Shown: positions 10,910 to 22,002 of the stretch, piece by piece | How positions within the stretch are numbered: position 1 is the first letter of the stretch | Layout of the letters: each line of letters begins with the position of its first letter | DNA from: Tupaia tana | Lineage: Eukaryota; Chordata; Mammalia; Scandentia; Tupaiidae | Length of the DNA stretch: 64,000 nucleotides | Direction of reading: 5' to 3' | NCBI GenBank assembly: GCA_026018925.1 | Contig: JAKSZU010000009.1 | Span: 38,895,194 to 38,959,193 of the forward strand | Position numbers and translations under genes: made by a program | Notes under the pieces: model-generated | What the model was told of the DNA's origin: nothing | Database searches by the model: none | The model's input: only the letters and a program-made list of their open reading frames with translations

Positions 10910-10927
10910 CCCAGCCAATGCACTAAA
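10906..10927 (-). other. Primer-binding site, tRNA-Gly type
   Basis: The minus strand directly after the 5' LTR reads TTTAGTGCATTGGCTGGGAA. It matches the complement of the tRNA-Gly 3' end, which is TGG followed by TGCATTGGCCGGGAA, apart from a few changes. This fixes both the orientation and the primer class. Confidence 0.75.
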
Positions 10928-11341
10928 TGTTGTGGAAAAAACAGATGCTGAGGAATGGAAAGCAGCACTCAGTGAGATTAGGAGAACTGTTTATTACGCA
11001 GGCAGACATGGAGGAGTTAACACTCTGAATCTCTGGCCCCCACTGGGGGTTGGCCATGGTCTTTCATTGGGGAATTGGGAAAGGGGAGGTCTTGGGCTCA
11101 GAATTCACACTATGCAGCATCAAAGGGAGGAGGCAGAGAAGGAGGAAGACTAATCTATTCAAGGTACTAATATATTCAAAGTACTAATCTATTTAAGGTT
11201 TTCAGGTTACCCTGTAGCTCCAGGGTGAGGCAGTAAGTTTGCTGGAGGGCAGAGGGTGAGGCAGTAAGTTTGCTGGAGGGCAGAAATCTTAGACAGCTAT
11301 CATCCCTAAGTTATTCATGAATTTCGAGTCTCTCCATATCA
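10928..11341 (-). repeat. 5' LTR of the provirus
   Basis: 414 bp, homologous to 6269-6626. It is longer because of a tandem duplication around GGGTGAGGCAGTAAGTTTGC (11225-11285) and an extra CTAATCTATT-type unit (about 11150-11200). Confidence 0.85.
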
Positions 11342-11720
11342 TTGGCATTCATTGAAGAGACTATTCTTTCTCCACTCATTGCCTCAGCACCCTTGTCAAA
11401 ATCAGTTGCCATAGATGTACAGCTTTATTTTGGTCTTATTCTATTCCATTGATGTGTAAGTCTACAATTATGCCAGTATAATATAGTTTCAATTGGTGCA
11501 CCTTTGCAGTATGTTTTAAAATAGAGTAGCATAAATCCCTTCTGTTACTCTTCTCTTAGTATAGTTTGGTTTATTTGGAGTCCCTTGATTTCCCATATGA
11601 ATTGTAAGAGCAGCTCATTGAGTTCACCAAAAAAGGCATTTGGGATTTTGATAATGATTGCATTAAATCCATAGTTAAATTATGGATTAATCTATGAGGA
11701 GTAATTATATCAATACTAAG

Positions 11721-11963
11721 TTTTTTTTTCCTATAGGGCATATGCACTCACCAGAGTGAGGCAGAGAAAGGGAGGCGGAAAGCGAGAAATCAACCTCCAG
11801 GGGGGATTGCTACATTGTAATCCCTTCTCCTCCATTTTCCTACCAGGATTTTGAGCATGCATGCCCACATACTAAGTATGGTTTTTTAGGCTGTGGAGTC
11901 CAGGACTGAAACTGCACAATTAGCCATGTGGGATCCAGTACCTTAACTTCCTACTAATTCTGC
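11721..11963 (-). mobile_element. SINE-A, older antisense copy
   Basis: Complete antisense copy with TSD AATACTAAGT / AATATTAAGT, inserted in the antisense L1. Confidence 0.9.
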
Positions 11964-12171
11964 AATATTAAGTCTTCTCATTCATGAACATGAAATATCT
12001 TTTAATTAATTTAGGTCTTTGTTTAACATTTCTGTTAATTTTTTTAGATTTTGGTATTCAATTACTTAACTTGTTTTGTTAAATTTATTTTTAAATATTT
12101 AATGTATTTGTATATTGTTGTAAACAAAATTCTTTCTTAATTTTACTGCTAATGTATAGAAGTACAATTGA

Positions 12172-12430
12172 GAGACCAGGAGGTGGTATGGTGGTTAAGG
12201 TACTGGACTTCCACATGACCAACCACAGTTTGAGCTCCAGAATCAGTTGTTTGAAAGTCATACTGGGTGTATGTGCATGTGTTTTCAAAATCCCAAGAGG
12301 AGAACGAAGTAGAAGGCGGCAGCATGGCCATCCCCTCTGGGGGTGGGGAGTGGGGGTGATTTCTTGCTTTCTCTCTCACCGTCTCTCTCTTACAAGTGAA
12401 CGTGTCCTTTGGCAAAAACCTTAAAAAAAT
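12172..12430 (+). mobile_element. SINE-A, older sense copy
   Basis: Head GAGACCAGGAGGTGG, tail GGCAAAAACC plus A run. TSD ACAATTGA / GCAATTGA within the antisense L1. Confidence 0.9.
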
Positions 12431-12543
12431 GCAATTGATTTTCGTATATTGATCATGTATTCTCCAAACTTGCTAAAATGTATTAGTACTTGTAGTTTTC
12501 TTTTGGATTCTTGAAATCTTCTGCATATAAGATTATATCATCT

Positions 12544-12790
12544 GGGGCCAACAGGTGACATAGTGGTTAAGTCATTGAATTCTCACATGGCTGACCACAG
12601 TTTGAGTCCTGAACCTGGAGACTTGAAAATCACACTGGGCACATATGTGTTCATGCCTAAAATCTTGAGAGGAGAATGAAGGGATCATGGCATAGCCATT
12701 CCCCAAGGGGGATTTCTTACTTTCCCTCTCACTGTCTCTGTCTGGCGAGTGCATGAGCCTTATGACAAAAATCCTTTTTTTTAAAAAAAA
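12544..12790 (+). mobile_element. SINE-A, older sense copy, inside L1 reverse-transcriptase codons
   Basis: TSD AGATTATATCATCT / AGATTATGTTATCT. On the L1 sense strand (minus) the duplicated target is part of the region encoding the FADD catalytic motif. Confidence 0.9.
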
Positions 12791-13362
12791 GATTATGTTA
12801 TCTACAAATACAATTTTTGTCATCCATTCCAGTCTGGATGTTATTTCATTTTAATGGCTGGAACTTTCAGTACAATACTGACAAGTGGAAAGTGGAAATC
12901 CTTGTCTTATTCATGTTCTTAGGGAAAAAACTTTGTGACCTTAACCATGTAGTATCATAGCTGTGTGTTATTCATACATGCCCTTTATCATGTTAAAGGT
13001 ATTTCTATTTGTTGAATGTTTTTATCACAAATGTGGATTTTATCAAACTTCTTTTAGTCGATTAAAAATTATACATATTTTCATGTGTTACAATGATTGA
13101 TTTTTGTATATAAAAGTTATGTAGCATTCCTGGAATAAAATCTCATGTGGTCATTTTATGTAATCTAACATATATGAGACTAGACTTGGTAGAGTTTTGG
13201 TGAGGATTTTTGCTTCTATATTCATCATTTCTATTGGTCTGCAGTTTTATTTTCTCGTGATACCTTTGTTGGGTTTTGTTTCAGGGTAATATTGGCCTCA
13301 TAGAATAAATTGGGAAGTATTCCATTTTCCTTCACTTTTTGGAAAAGTTTGAGGATTGATGT

Positions 13363-13623
13363 TTATTTATTTTCTTAATGATTGCCTGAGGATTACAATT
13401 AGCATCATAATTTCTAACAAGCATATTCAGATTTATTTTAAAGCCTCTATATAGTAAGTCCAGTGTCTGGATTTCTAAGAGATAGCTTCTATTAACTTTT
13501 CTTTCCCTGTATATGGGTGATATTTTCTTGTATCTTTGCATGACTCATCATTTTTAAATTGATTTTGTATATAGTATATTGGGCAATCCTGGAAATCATA
13601 GTTTCCTTTCTCCTTGGGGTTTT
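13363..13623 (-). mobile_element. Probable L1M 5'-side remnant, antisense
   Basis: The TTATTTATTTTCTTAATGAT and GATTACAATTAGCAT stretches resemble an internal 5'-side part of old L1M in antisense. It adjoins the reverse-transcriptase part of the preceding L1, so a deletion or second copy must be assumed. Confidence 0.5.
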
Positions 13624-13720
13624 CTGTCATTGTCATTGTTTCAATTAGCAATAATCGCGCCTCGGATAAACCTCATTGGCTACGATACTTCCACTGCGCA
13701 AAGCTGTCATTGTCATTGTT
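13624..13720. repeat. 17-bp direct repeats flanking the U4 fragment
   Basis: CTGTCATTGTCATTGTT at 13624-13640 and again, exactly, at 13704-13720. This is a target-site duplication. Its GTT edge overlaps the U4 end, suggesting microhomology at the junction. Confidence 0.9.
13641..13705 (-). pseudogene. RNU4: U4 snRNA retropseudogene, 3'-truncated
   Basis: On the minus strand this is the first ~65 nt of U4 snRNA, starting AGCTTTGCGCAGTGG, passing the U6-pairing segment, and stopping just after GCTAATTGA. I see one base difference from the mammalian sequence I know (GGAAGTATC for GGCAGTATC). The Sm site and 3' stem-loops are missing, and there is no A tail. It is flanked by a perfect 17-bp direct repeat (13624-13640, 13704-13720; bases 13704-13705 overlap the U4 end). 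It cannot be a functional U4. Confidence 0.9.
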
Positions 13721-13989
13721 GTAGTGTTTGTTTAATGACTCTTTTGAACTAAGTATATAAATTCTATGTTCTTTTTATATGTGGACACTGAAATGTCTTT
13801 CTAATTAGTGAAGTGATTAGCCAATCATCTTGAAATATTTCCTTAAATGCCTGGAAACAATATGCCTCTCAGTCTTTTGTTACGGGCTCTGTGTTCATGT
13901 TGGGACATATCTTCAATAGTAAGCCAGAAAGTTAACAACTTTGCCACAATCTTTCACTACCTACTCTTGGAGAGACATTTTAAAATACT

Positions 13990-14215
13990 GGTTTTCTCTT
14001 TATTTATGATAGAGCATATACATGCATGTGACAGTGAGAGACAGAGCAAGAAAGACATGAGCACTGTGCCACCATTCCCTTCCTCTAGTCCTCTTGCCTA
14101 TTGGATCTTGGGCACTTATGCAGGTGCCCAGTGTGTTTCAGGATGCCTTGCCAGGGATTTGAACCATGGTTGCCCTTTGAGATATGACTTCTCTTGAATA
14201 GCATAATAGTGTTGC
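13990..14215 (-). mobile_element. Very old tRNA-type SINE, antisense
   Basis: Antisense layout with a GA-rich part (GTGAGAGACAGAGCAAGAAA), GGATCTTGGGCA and GGGATTTGAACCATGG (a diverged B-box). Too diverged to place in a subfamily. Confidence 0.65.
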
Positions 14216-14304
14216 ACAATGGAGCTGACACTGCAGAGCCATTTTCATTGATATCTTTTCTCTTTTTTAAAAAATTCATTATTGTGTGAGGCATATATCC
14301 TTCA

Positions 14305-14460
14305 TTTTGTACATATTATCTCATATTTACCTCAAAATACCATTATAAGGTTATTAATATTGCTCTCATAATGATAAAGCTATGTTTTAGGTAATCTTTT
14401 AAGTAGCTGAGTTAAGTCTTGAGTCTAGATATTACTTCAGAATTTATACTCTTAATCAGA
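14305..14460 (-). mobile_element. MIR-like relic, antisense
   Basis: ACATATTATCTCATATTTACC with a following AAAATACCATTATAAGG resembles the 3' half of MIR in antisense. Weak but ordered similarity. Confidence 0.45.
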
Positions 14461-14889
14461 CCCTATAATAATTTTTTTAAATAGAAAATCCAATCATACT
14501 ATTTTTCTTTAATTTTAATTCAGGTGAAGCATTTTAACCTCCCTCACAGAGGGAGAATCCATCTATCTCACTATTATTTGTATGGATCCATGAGGGGTGG
14601 AAAATTATTTTGCAGAGTAACAAGATCTTTGATTTTTCTCAAATGTCATAGTATTTGGTCATTTACATTTTCTTGTATTCACAGTGGCTAGTGATAACTA
14701 CTCTCTCCTCAGTGGCTCTAGCTGAAATTTTTCTTCACTTCATCATAGACTATTTTTTGTTGTTTTCTATAAATTCACCAATTCCTTTCCTCTTGTATTC
14801 TCATTCCTAGAGGGGCATTGCCTCCTGTGGGTATGTGGGAACAGGTGTCTTACAATCTCTGTCCTGGAGACAAATCTTGCCTAAATCTT

Positions 14890-15160
14890 TTTTTTTTCTT
14901 CTTTTTTTGGAGAGGTTTTTGCTATAGGGCGCGTGCGCTCGCCAGACAGACAGAGAGAGACAGAGAGATAGAAAGCAGGAAATCACCCCCCAGAGGGGAT
15001 GGCCACGCCGCAATCCCTTCTCCTCCATTCTCCTCTCGGGATCTTGGGCACGCACGCACACGCACCCGGCGTGAGTTTAAGCCGCCGGATCCGGGACTCT
15101 AACCGCGGTCGACTACGTGGGAGTCCAGCGACATAGCCATTATGCTAACTGCTGGTCCCG
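14890..15160 (-). mobile_element. SINE-A, young antisense copy
   Basis: Near-consensus copy with TSD CTTGCCTAAATCTT at 14876-14889 and 15161-15174, identical on both sides. Confidence 0.95.
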
Positions 15161-16179
15161 CTTGCCTAAATCTTGATAGGGTGCTCAATACCCACTCTGA
15201 CTCTTCATCCCATTAAATACATCTATGTCACATTCTGAATTTATATTAATGTTTATGATTGTGAAGAAGCTGTGTAACATTATTGTGTTAATTTAGTTTC
15301 TCCAAGAAGCACACACCAAGATGCAATTAAATGTAAAAGAAGATAATTGGATTTTGTAAAAGATAAATAGGAAGGAAACAGAAGCAGACAGAGAGCCTTC
15401 TGACTGTGAAACAGGTATGTCACCTGTGAAAAGGATATAGCATTCAGTAGGAAAAGTATCAGAGAACAGTGTAGATATAAGACAGTTTGACAAGGGTTAT
15501 GGGGAGTTCCCAAGACAAAATTTTCCATAAATGGGATCACTGTCCTACAGACATGGGCCTACAATAGTAACACTGCATTGTTGATTCATTGACCATAAAC
15601 AATCCAGGGGAAGTATGGCTTTTGAATCAACATGATGATCAACAAAGACTAGCAGCAGCTTAGGCTAACGCTCAGGTATGTTTCTCACAGTGTGATATCT
15701 ATTTGGTGCATTTACATAGCTACCATAATCTAACACACCTAAATTCACATCTCATATGATCTTTTCCTTTCATAAAACATGAAGATTTGATAAACATATT
15801 AAAGGAAGATTAAAGCAACATAGAATTTCTAACAATGCTCATGTATTGCAGAAAAAAGAATAACAAAACAAAATTTTAACTGCAATAATGAAAATGTAAG
15901 TTGGGTTTATGTAATTAGAAAGAGAACATTAATATAGTAAAAAGTGTCATTTAAACCTCACAATACATGTTAGAAAATAAAATTTTCAGTGACTCTTAAT
16001 TTTATTTTAAGGTCTTAACAAAAGATTTGATCTTTAAAAACAGAAATAATAAATGCATAGATTCTGCTCTTTATATATGGGAGAAGTAAATATTAAAAAT
16101 ATGTGTATACCTATAGGGGAAATAAAACAGTTTCACTGTTTAAACTAAAATGATATCTTCTTTAAAAGAAGAAATAGCA

Positions 16180-16442
16180 GGACCAGCAGTTAGCGTAATG
16201 GCTATGTCGCTGGACTCCCATGTAGTTGACCGCAGTTTCAGTCCCGGTGGCTTAAACTCACCCTGGGCACGTGTGTGTGCATGCCCAAGATCCCTAGAGG
16301 AGAATGGAGGAGAGGGGATTGTGGTGTGGCCACCCCCGCTGGGGGGTGATTTCTCGCTTTCTGTCTCTCTGTCTCTGTCTTTCTGGTGAGCACACATGCC
16401 CTATAGCAAAAACCTCTCAAAAAAAAAAAAAAAAAAAAAAAA
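16180..16442 (+). mobile_element. SINE-A, young sense copy
   Basis: A-box TAGCGTAATGG; long A tail of about 25 bases at the 3' end. TSD AAAAGAAGAAATAGC on both sides, an A-rich L1-type target. Confidence 0.95.
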
Positions 16443-16559
16443 AAAGAAGAAATAGCGATTGAGTGTATGAAATAAATTTAGGAAATAAATAAAAATAATG
16501 ATTTAAGAAAGAAATAGCAACCAAAGAAAAAATTAATTATATTTTACTTAATATTTAAA

Positions 16560-17578
16560 TGTTTTTTTTTCCTTCAAAAGAAATTATCAAGAAAGCAAAA
16601 AGGCAACCCACAGAAGAGGAGGAAATATTTGTTAATCATTGGTATGATAAGGGGATTTGTGTTTAGAGTATATAAAAAGGTCTCACAGCTCACTAATATA
16701 AAGACAAATAACCCAATTAAAAACTGGGCCAAGAATCTGAACAGGCAATTTTTAAAGGAGGTTTGCATGTCAATAAGCCTATGAAAACTGCTAAATATCA
16801 TTAATCATCAGGATATGCAAATCTAAACCAAAATGAGATACCAATTTGCATGCACTATGATGGGTATAATCAAAAAGACATAAGAAAAATCGTTGGTGAG
16901 ACACATCTAACTACTCTTTGAACCCTTATATATTGCTGGTCTCAGACAAACTGTATGGAAGTTTCTCAAATAGTTAAACATAGAGTTATCTTATGTTGCA
17001 ATAAATGCACTCTTTAGTATCTACTGAAGAAAAATGAAAACATGTTCAAACAAATTGTGTACATGAATGTTAATAACATCATATTCATAATAACTAAACA
17101 GTTAAAATAAGCCAAATTTTTATCAACTGATGAAAAAGTAAATAAAATGTGATAAAATCCATACAAATAAACCAAATGCTTATTAACTGATGAAAAGATA
17201 AATAAAATGTGGTAAAATTCATACCATGAGATATTATTAAGCCTTAATTGGAATGCATTACTTATATATGTTCTATGTGAGTGAACCTTGAGCACATACT
17301 AAATGAAAGAAGCCAATCACAAAAGACACAAATATCCAGAATAGACAATTTTATAGAGACAAAAAGTAGATTAGCTGTTGCCTAGAGATGAAGCATGTGT
17401 AAATAGGAGGGTAATGGCTAAAGGATATGGAGTTTCTTTTGGGGGTGATAAAAATATTCTAAAATTCATTGTGGTGATAATGTAAATATAGTAAAAATAA
17501 TTGAATTATACATTTTAAATGGATGAATCTTATGCCATGTGCGTTATATCTCAATAAAGCTTTCATTTATAAAAAAGA
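16560..17578 (+). mobile_element. Old L1 3' end, sense
   Basis: ORF2 end and 3' UTR of an old L1M type (for example ATAGACAATTTTATAGAGAC), ending AATAAAGC and an A-rich tail at about 17578. It contains a local duplication of about 55 bp at 17108-17225. No open frame. Confidence 0.75.
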
Positions 17579-17667
17579 CAGTGACATTGGTAAGCTGACA
17601 TTAGCAAACTGACTTGTAATTATAAAAGATCCTAAGAATAATCCATTACAAATACATAATGCCAACT

Positions 17668-20022
17668 GCTGATCATATCAATTGATGCAGAAAAATATTT
17701 GATAAGATACAACATCCCTTCATGATCAAGAATCTCAGCAATAATGGCACAGAAGGGCCATTTCTCAACACAATAAAAGCTATCTATAAAAAACCCACAG
17801 TGAACATCATCTTGAACGGAGAAAAGCTGAAATCTTTTCCACTAAAAACTGGTACAAGACAAGGATGCCCACTTTCTACATTTCTTTTCAATATAGTACT
17901 GGAAGTCCTCGCCAACACAATAAGAAAAGAGAATAAAATAAAAGGCATTCAAATAGGAAAAGAAGAGGTGAAACTCTCTATTTACAGATGACATGATTTT
18001 ATACATAGAAGACCCAATGGTATCCATAAAAAAAAAATTCCTAGAAGTAAAACATGAATACAGTAAAGTTGCAGGATACAAAATCAACATACAGAAATCT
18101 AAAGCATTTCTATATACAAACAACAGGCAGACTGAGATAGAAATGGAAAAAGTAATTCCACTTACCATAACCACAAAAAGTATAAGATACTTAGGAATAA
18201 ATCTAACCAAAGAAGTTAAAGAACTCCACAAGGAAAACTATGAGAAGCTAAAAAAAAAAGAAATTGAAAATGACACAAAACAATGGAAGGACATCCCATG
18301 TTCCTGTATTGGAATAATTAATATAATAAAAATGGCAATTTTACCCAAATTAATCTACTTATTCAATGCAAGTCCAATCAAAATACCAGACAAATTCTTC
18401 ACAGATCTAGAAAAGACAATCATAAAATTTGTCTGGAATCATAAAAGACCTCATATAGCCAAAGCAATCCCACACAAGAAGAGTGGAGTGGCCCGCATCT
18501 CACTCCCAGACCCAAAATATACTACAAAACTGTGGTAATCAAAACAGCATGGTACTGGCACAGAAACAGACATGTGGATCAATGAAACAGAATAGAGTCT
18601 CCAGAAATATGTTCCCAAACATACAGTCAACTGATTTTTGACAAAGGTACCAGTCAATCCAGTGGGAAAAGGAAAACCTCTTCAGCAAATGGTGCTGGAA
18701 AAACTGGATATCCACCTGCAGAAAGATGAATCTGAACCCCTACCTGTCACCATTGACAAAAATCAACTCAAGGTGGATCAAAGATCTAAACCTAAGACCT
18801 CAAACTATAAAACTGCTCCTAGAAAACACTGGGGAAACTCTGGGAGACATTGGGGTAGGCAAAGACTTACTAAATAAGACCCCTGAAGCACAGTCAATAA
18901 TCCCCAAAATAGACAAATGGGATTACATCACACTAAGAAGTTTTTGCATGGCAAAAGACACAGTAATTAGTGTGAATCCACAGCTCTCAGAATGGGAAAA
19001 TATTTTTGTAAACTATGCATCAGATAAGGAACTGATAACCAGAATACACAAGTATCTCAAGCAGCTGTTCTGAAAAAAAAGATGATCAACCCTATTAAAA
19101 GATAAGATAGTGAATTGAAAAAAACACTTTCTAAGGATGACATCCAAACAGCCAAAAGGCATATGAAAAAATGCTCAACATCCCTCATTGTAAGAGAAAT
19201 GCAGATCAAAACAACAATGAGATACCACTTAACCCCAGTCAGAATGCCTAAGTAAAAAAAAATGATAAGTGCTGATGAGGGTGTGGTGAAAGGAGAACTC
19301 TCTTACACTGCTGGTGGGAGTGTAAATTGGTCCAGCCACTGTGGAGAACAATTTGGAGATTCCTCCAAAATCTACAAATAAAACTTTCATATGATCCAAC
19401 AATCCCACTCCTTGGTATGTACCCATAGGACAGAAGAATTCTTAATTGGAAAAGTGTTTGCACATCAATATTTATTGTAACATTATTCACAATAGCTAAG
19501 ACATGTAACCAACCCAAATGCCCATGAACAGATGAATGGATTGAAAAACTGTGGCACACAGTTTTGGCATACTCTATGGAATACTATTCAGCCATAATAA
19601 ACAACAAGACCCTGACTTTTGACAAAAAGTGGATGAATATGGATGATTTACTGCTGAGTGAAGCAAGCCAGGCTATGAAGCAAAGACATTGTATGTCTCC
19701 CCTTAACATATAGAGTGTCCGCACTCTATGACAGAAACTAAATGACTAAAGGATATAAAAACACAGTAAAGGGTTGTGAATACCAGATATATGGTGGGAA
19801 GAGGGAGGGTGAAGGAATAGCATCTGAGGAAAGACATTAAGGAGAACAATAGAGAGGCATAGCATTAATGGGACAAAGAAATGAGGTATTATCTGTTGAC
19901 GATAACATTATAGTATTATCAACTGGACTGGGGAGAAATGCACACATGTTGAAATATTCACTTTGCAAAATAAATGATGTCATTAAATTTATAAGAGAAC
20001 TTGAAATAAAATTAAAAAACCA
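17668..20022 (+). mobile_element. L1, 5'-truncated, sense
   Basis: Covers ORF2 from the reverse-transcriptase domain through the C-terminus (17668 to about 19640) and a 3' UTR to an A-rich end near 20022. It is younger than the L1M pieces, because open parts of 89 and 181 codons survive. I could not define the TSD. Confidence 0.85.
17722..19660 (+). pseudogene. L1 ORF2p remnant (reverse transcriptase to C-terminus)
   Basis: The first open part (17722-17991) carries the reverse-transcriptase core [10 protein letters not shown]. The FxDD catalytic site follows (TTTACAGATGAC, near 17979), but a frameshift falls exactly there and reading continues in another frame at 17993-18538. The later part has typical C-terminal phrases ([13 protein letters not shown]) and further breaks at 18536 and 19070. 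The endonuclease domain is absent (5' truncation). Not functional. Confidence 0.85.
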
Positions 20023-20604
20023 AATATGGTACAAAGATGTTAGCAACACACTTATTAATTCTACATAATAGAATATTACATATTTAACTACAGTGAGGTG
20101 TGTTCAAATGATTACCAAGTGTAACATGTTTATATGAACATTGCAATTGAAATGCAATAACATTTAGAAAAGCCATTAACAATATTAAATACATTTCAAT
20201 GAGTTCAAAGTTCAGCAATTATCTAGAAAAGCAATATGTGTTGTTGAAATGAAAAGAATTGTTGGTTCAACACAGAAAGTAGTAATCTTTCTATAAAATG
20301 AGATATAAAAATTTAGAACAATAATTAAAGCCTCTAATGCTACAGTACCTAAAAGTACAACAAAGTTTAAATGGGACACTTATTTCTGTCATTGCAATGT
20401 AGACACCAAAACTGAATTTAAAGTATGTTTTTTCTTAAACTCAAGATTATATTTTCTAGTTCCTCCTTTTCCTCTTCTATTTTGCTTATATTTAGGAAAA
20501 TAAAATCTTTAGCCTTTCTCTAATATAATATTGCTTTAGTTCAGATCATTTTTTGAACTGTTTAATTTATTTATTATCATTATTATTTAACTTGGTATAG
20601 TCAT

Positions 20605-20619
20605 CAAGGAGAGAGAGAA

Positions 20620-20676
<57 letters not shown>

Positions 20677-20723
20677 TATGTATATATATACACATATACA
20701 TATATAGATATATGTGATATATA

Positions 20724-20807
<84 letters not shown>

Positions 20808-20896
20808 TGAGAAAGTAAGCTGCCAGATCTGCTATTTGAACCAGTCAACCGTGAGGGAGTCCAGGACCCTAACTATCATGCCACCTGCTGACCCCA
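20605..20896 (-). mobile_element. Old antisense SINE with an expanded microsatellite
   Basis: The head side (CAACCGTGAGGGAGTCCAGG then GCCACCTGCTGACCCC) is recognisable at 20820-20896. The CT-rich side has been replaced by (AT)n, (CA)n and (GA)n runs. Confidence 0.7.
20610..20810. repeat. Compound (AT)n/(CA)n/(GA)n microsatellite
   Basis: AT repeats 20621-20660 and about 20725-20763, a CA run 20661-20675, and a GA run 20764-20804. Predicted to be length-variable. Confidence 0.95.
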
Positions 20897-21608
20897 GTTC
20901 AGTTCATTTTAATACTAGAAACAGGCATTCAAATGATCTCAAAACAAAGCTTATGATACATGAAGGCTAAAACTGAACATTTATCAGAAAACCCTTTACT
21001 AGAGATTTTTAATTTTGTTCCCTTTATCTTTTCTTTATTCATTCTTACTTGATAGCTTTCTCTTTCCTTCTTTGCCTAGCATCCACATTCTCTGTTCTTT
21101 TACTTTACTGTTTCTTCATAAGTTTGTCTTTCACATGGCATTTGTTGGCATACTCTCATCTTCAGCCCCCCCCCTCACATGAGTAACGACTTCATTTTAT
21201 GACTTCACATAAATTTCTTAACTGGTGAATCTGAATAAATGAACTCATATTTTGTTTTTCTCTCTAAAAGGAAACAAACAAAAAAAACCAAAAATGATTA
21301 TAAATCAAACGTTGCTAGCTAGCCTATGGATTGAATATATTTTGACCAGTACTTAACTTAAATCTATGCAATATATTGTGAAATTGTGAGAAGGTTGCAT
21401 AACATAAAATTACTTAAGCAGCAGGTGCCATAAGACAACTTCTTTAGAAAGGTATATAGGAAGGCAGATAATGCCTCTTTTATAATTAGTCTTCTACAAC
21501 ATTAAATAAATGTTGCTGTGCTTCCTATTTGCTGTGGTTTGTGTTTCCCTAAAATTCATGTATTGAAAATGTATTGCTATTGTGATGGTATTAATAGGGT
21601 GGAAACAT

Positions 21609-21892
21609 GGGACCAGCAGTTATCGTAACTGCTATGTTGCTGGACTCCCATGTAGTTGACTGTGGTTTGAGTCCTGGACCTGGTGGCTTAAACTCACGCC
21701 GGGCACGTGTGTGTGCGTGCCCAAGATCCCAAAAGAAGAATGAAGGAGAAGGGATTGTGGCGTGGCCTTCCCCCCTCTGTGGGGGGGGGGGGGGAGGTTG
21801 ATTTCTCGCTTTCCATCTCTCTGTCTCTCTTTGTCTTTCTGGCAAATACATGCGCCCTATAGCAAAAACCTCTCAACAAAAAAGAATAAAAT
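21609..21892 (+). mobile_element. SINE-A sense copy in the MaLR LTR
   Basis: TSD ATAGGGTGGAAACAT on both sides (21594-21608, 21893-21907). It has a 14-base G run at 21782. Confidence 0.95.
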
Positions 21893-22002
21893 ATAGGGTG
21901 GAAACATAATGTGACTGTGGTATGAAGAGGTGGGGCCTCTGGAAGGTAATTAGGGTCAGATAAATTCATCAGCATGGGGTCTCTATGATTAATATTGGTA
22001 GC

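Larger units (their letters stand above)
6269..11341 (-). mobile_element. Gammaretrovirus-like provirus, minus strand, internally deleted
   Basis: Two related LTRs flank 4.3 kb of internal sequence. In transcription order (right to left): 5' LTR, primer-binding site complementary to tRNA-Gly, long leader, gag matrix/p12-like part, a small hydrophobic ORF, env-like SU and TM parts, polypurine tract, 3' LTR. The rest of gag (CA-NC) and all recognisable pol are missing. Frames are broken throughout. Flanks are GTGG (6265-6268) and TTGG (11342-11345), a plausible decayed 4-bp TSD. By eye the LTRs differ at roughly one in eight positions over their first 230 bases, which indicates an old insertion. 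It interrupts the antisense L1. Confidence 0.85.
3560..13362 (-). mobile_element. Old L1, antisense, broken by nested insertions
   Basis: L1 pieces at 3560-3999, 4232-5100, 5981-6268, 11346-11720, 11964-12171, 12431-12543 and 12791-13362 line up in order from the 3' UTR through the ORF2 C-terminal half to the reverse-transcriptase region. Typical phrases are CACTTAACATAATGTCCT (near 4408), TAATGATGTTGAGCA (near 4892) and GGCCTCATAGAATAAA (near 13291). All frames are broken. Between the pieces sit four plain SINEs, one SINE holding a solo LTR, and a provirus, so this L1 predates them all. Confidence 0.8.

Noticed and set aside
6269-11341. Possibility that env of the provirus is a domesticated syncytin-like gene
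   Set aside because: The SU and TM regions carry several stops and frame changes and the longest open parts are 70-85 codons; no intact protein can be made.
16180-16260. A-box/B-box pair that looks like a tRNA gene
   Set aside because: No cloverleaf or anticodon arm can be completed and the unit recurs about 50 times with A tails; it is a SINE head.
17842-18231. Minus-strand ORF of 129 codons with hydrophobic stretches
   Set aside because: Shadow of the sense L1 ORF2 remnant.
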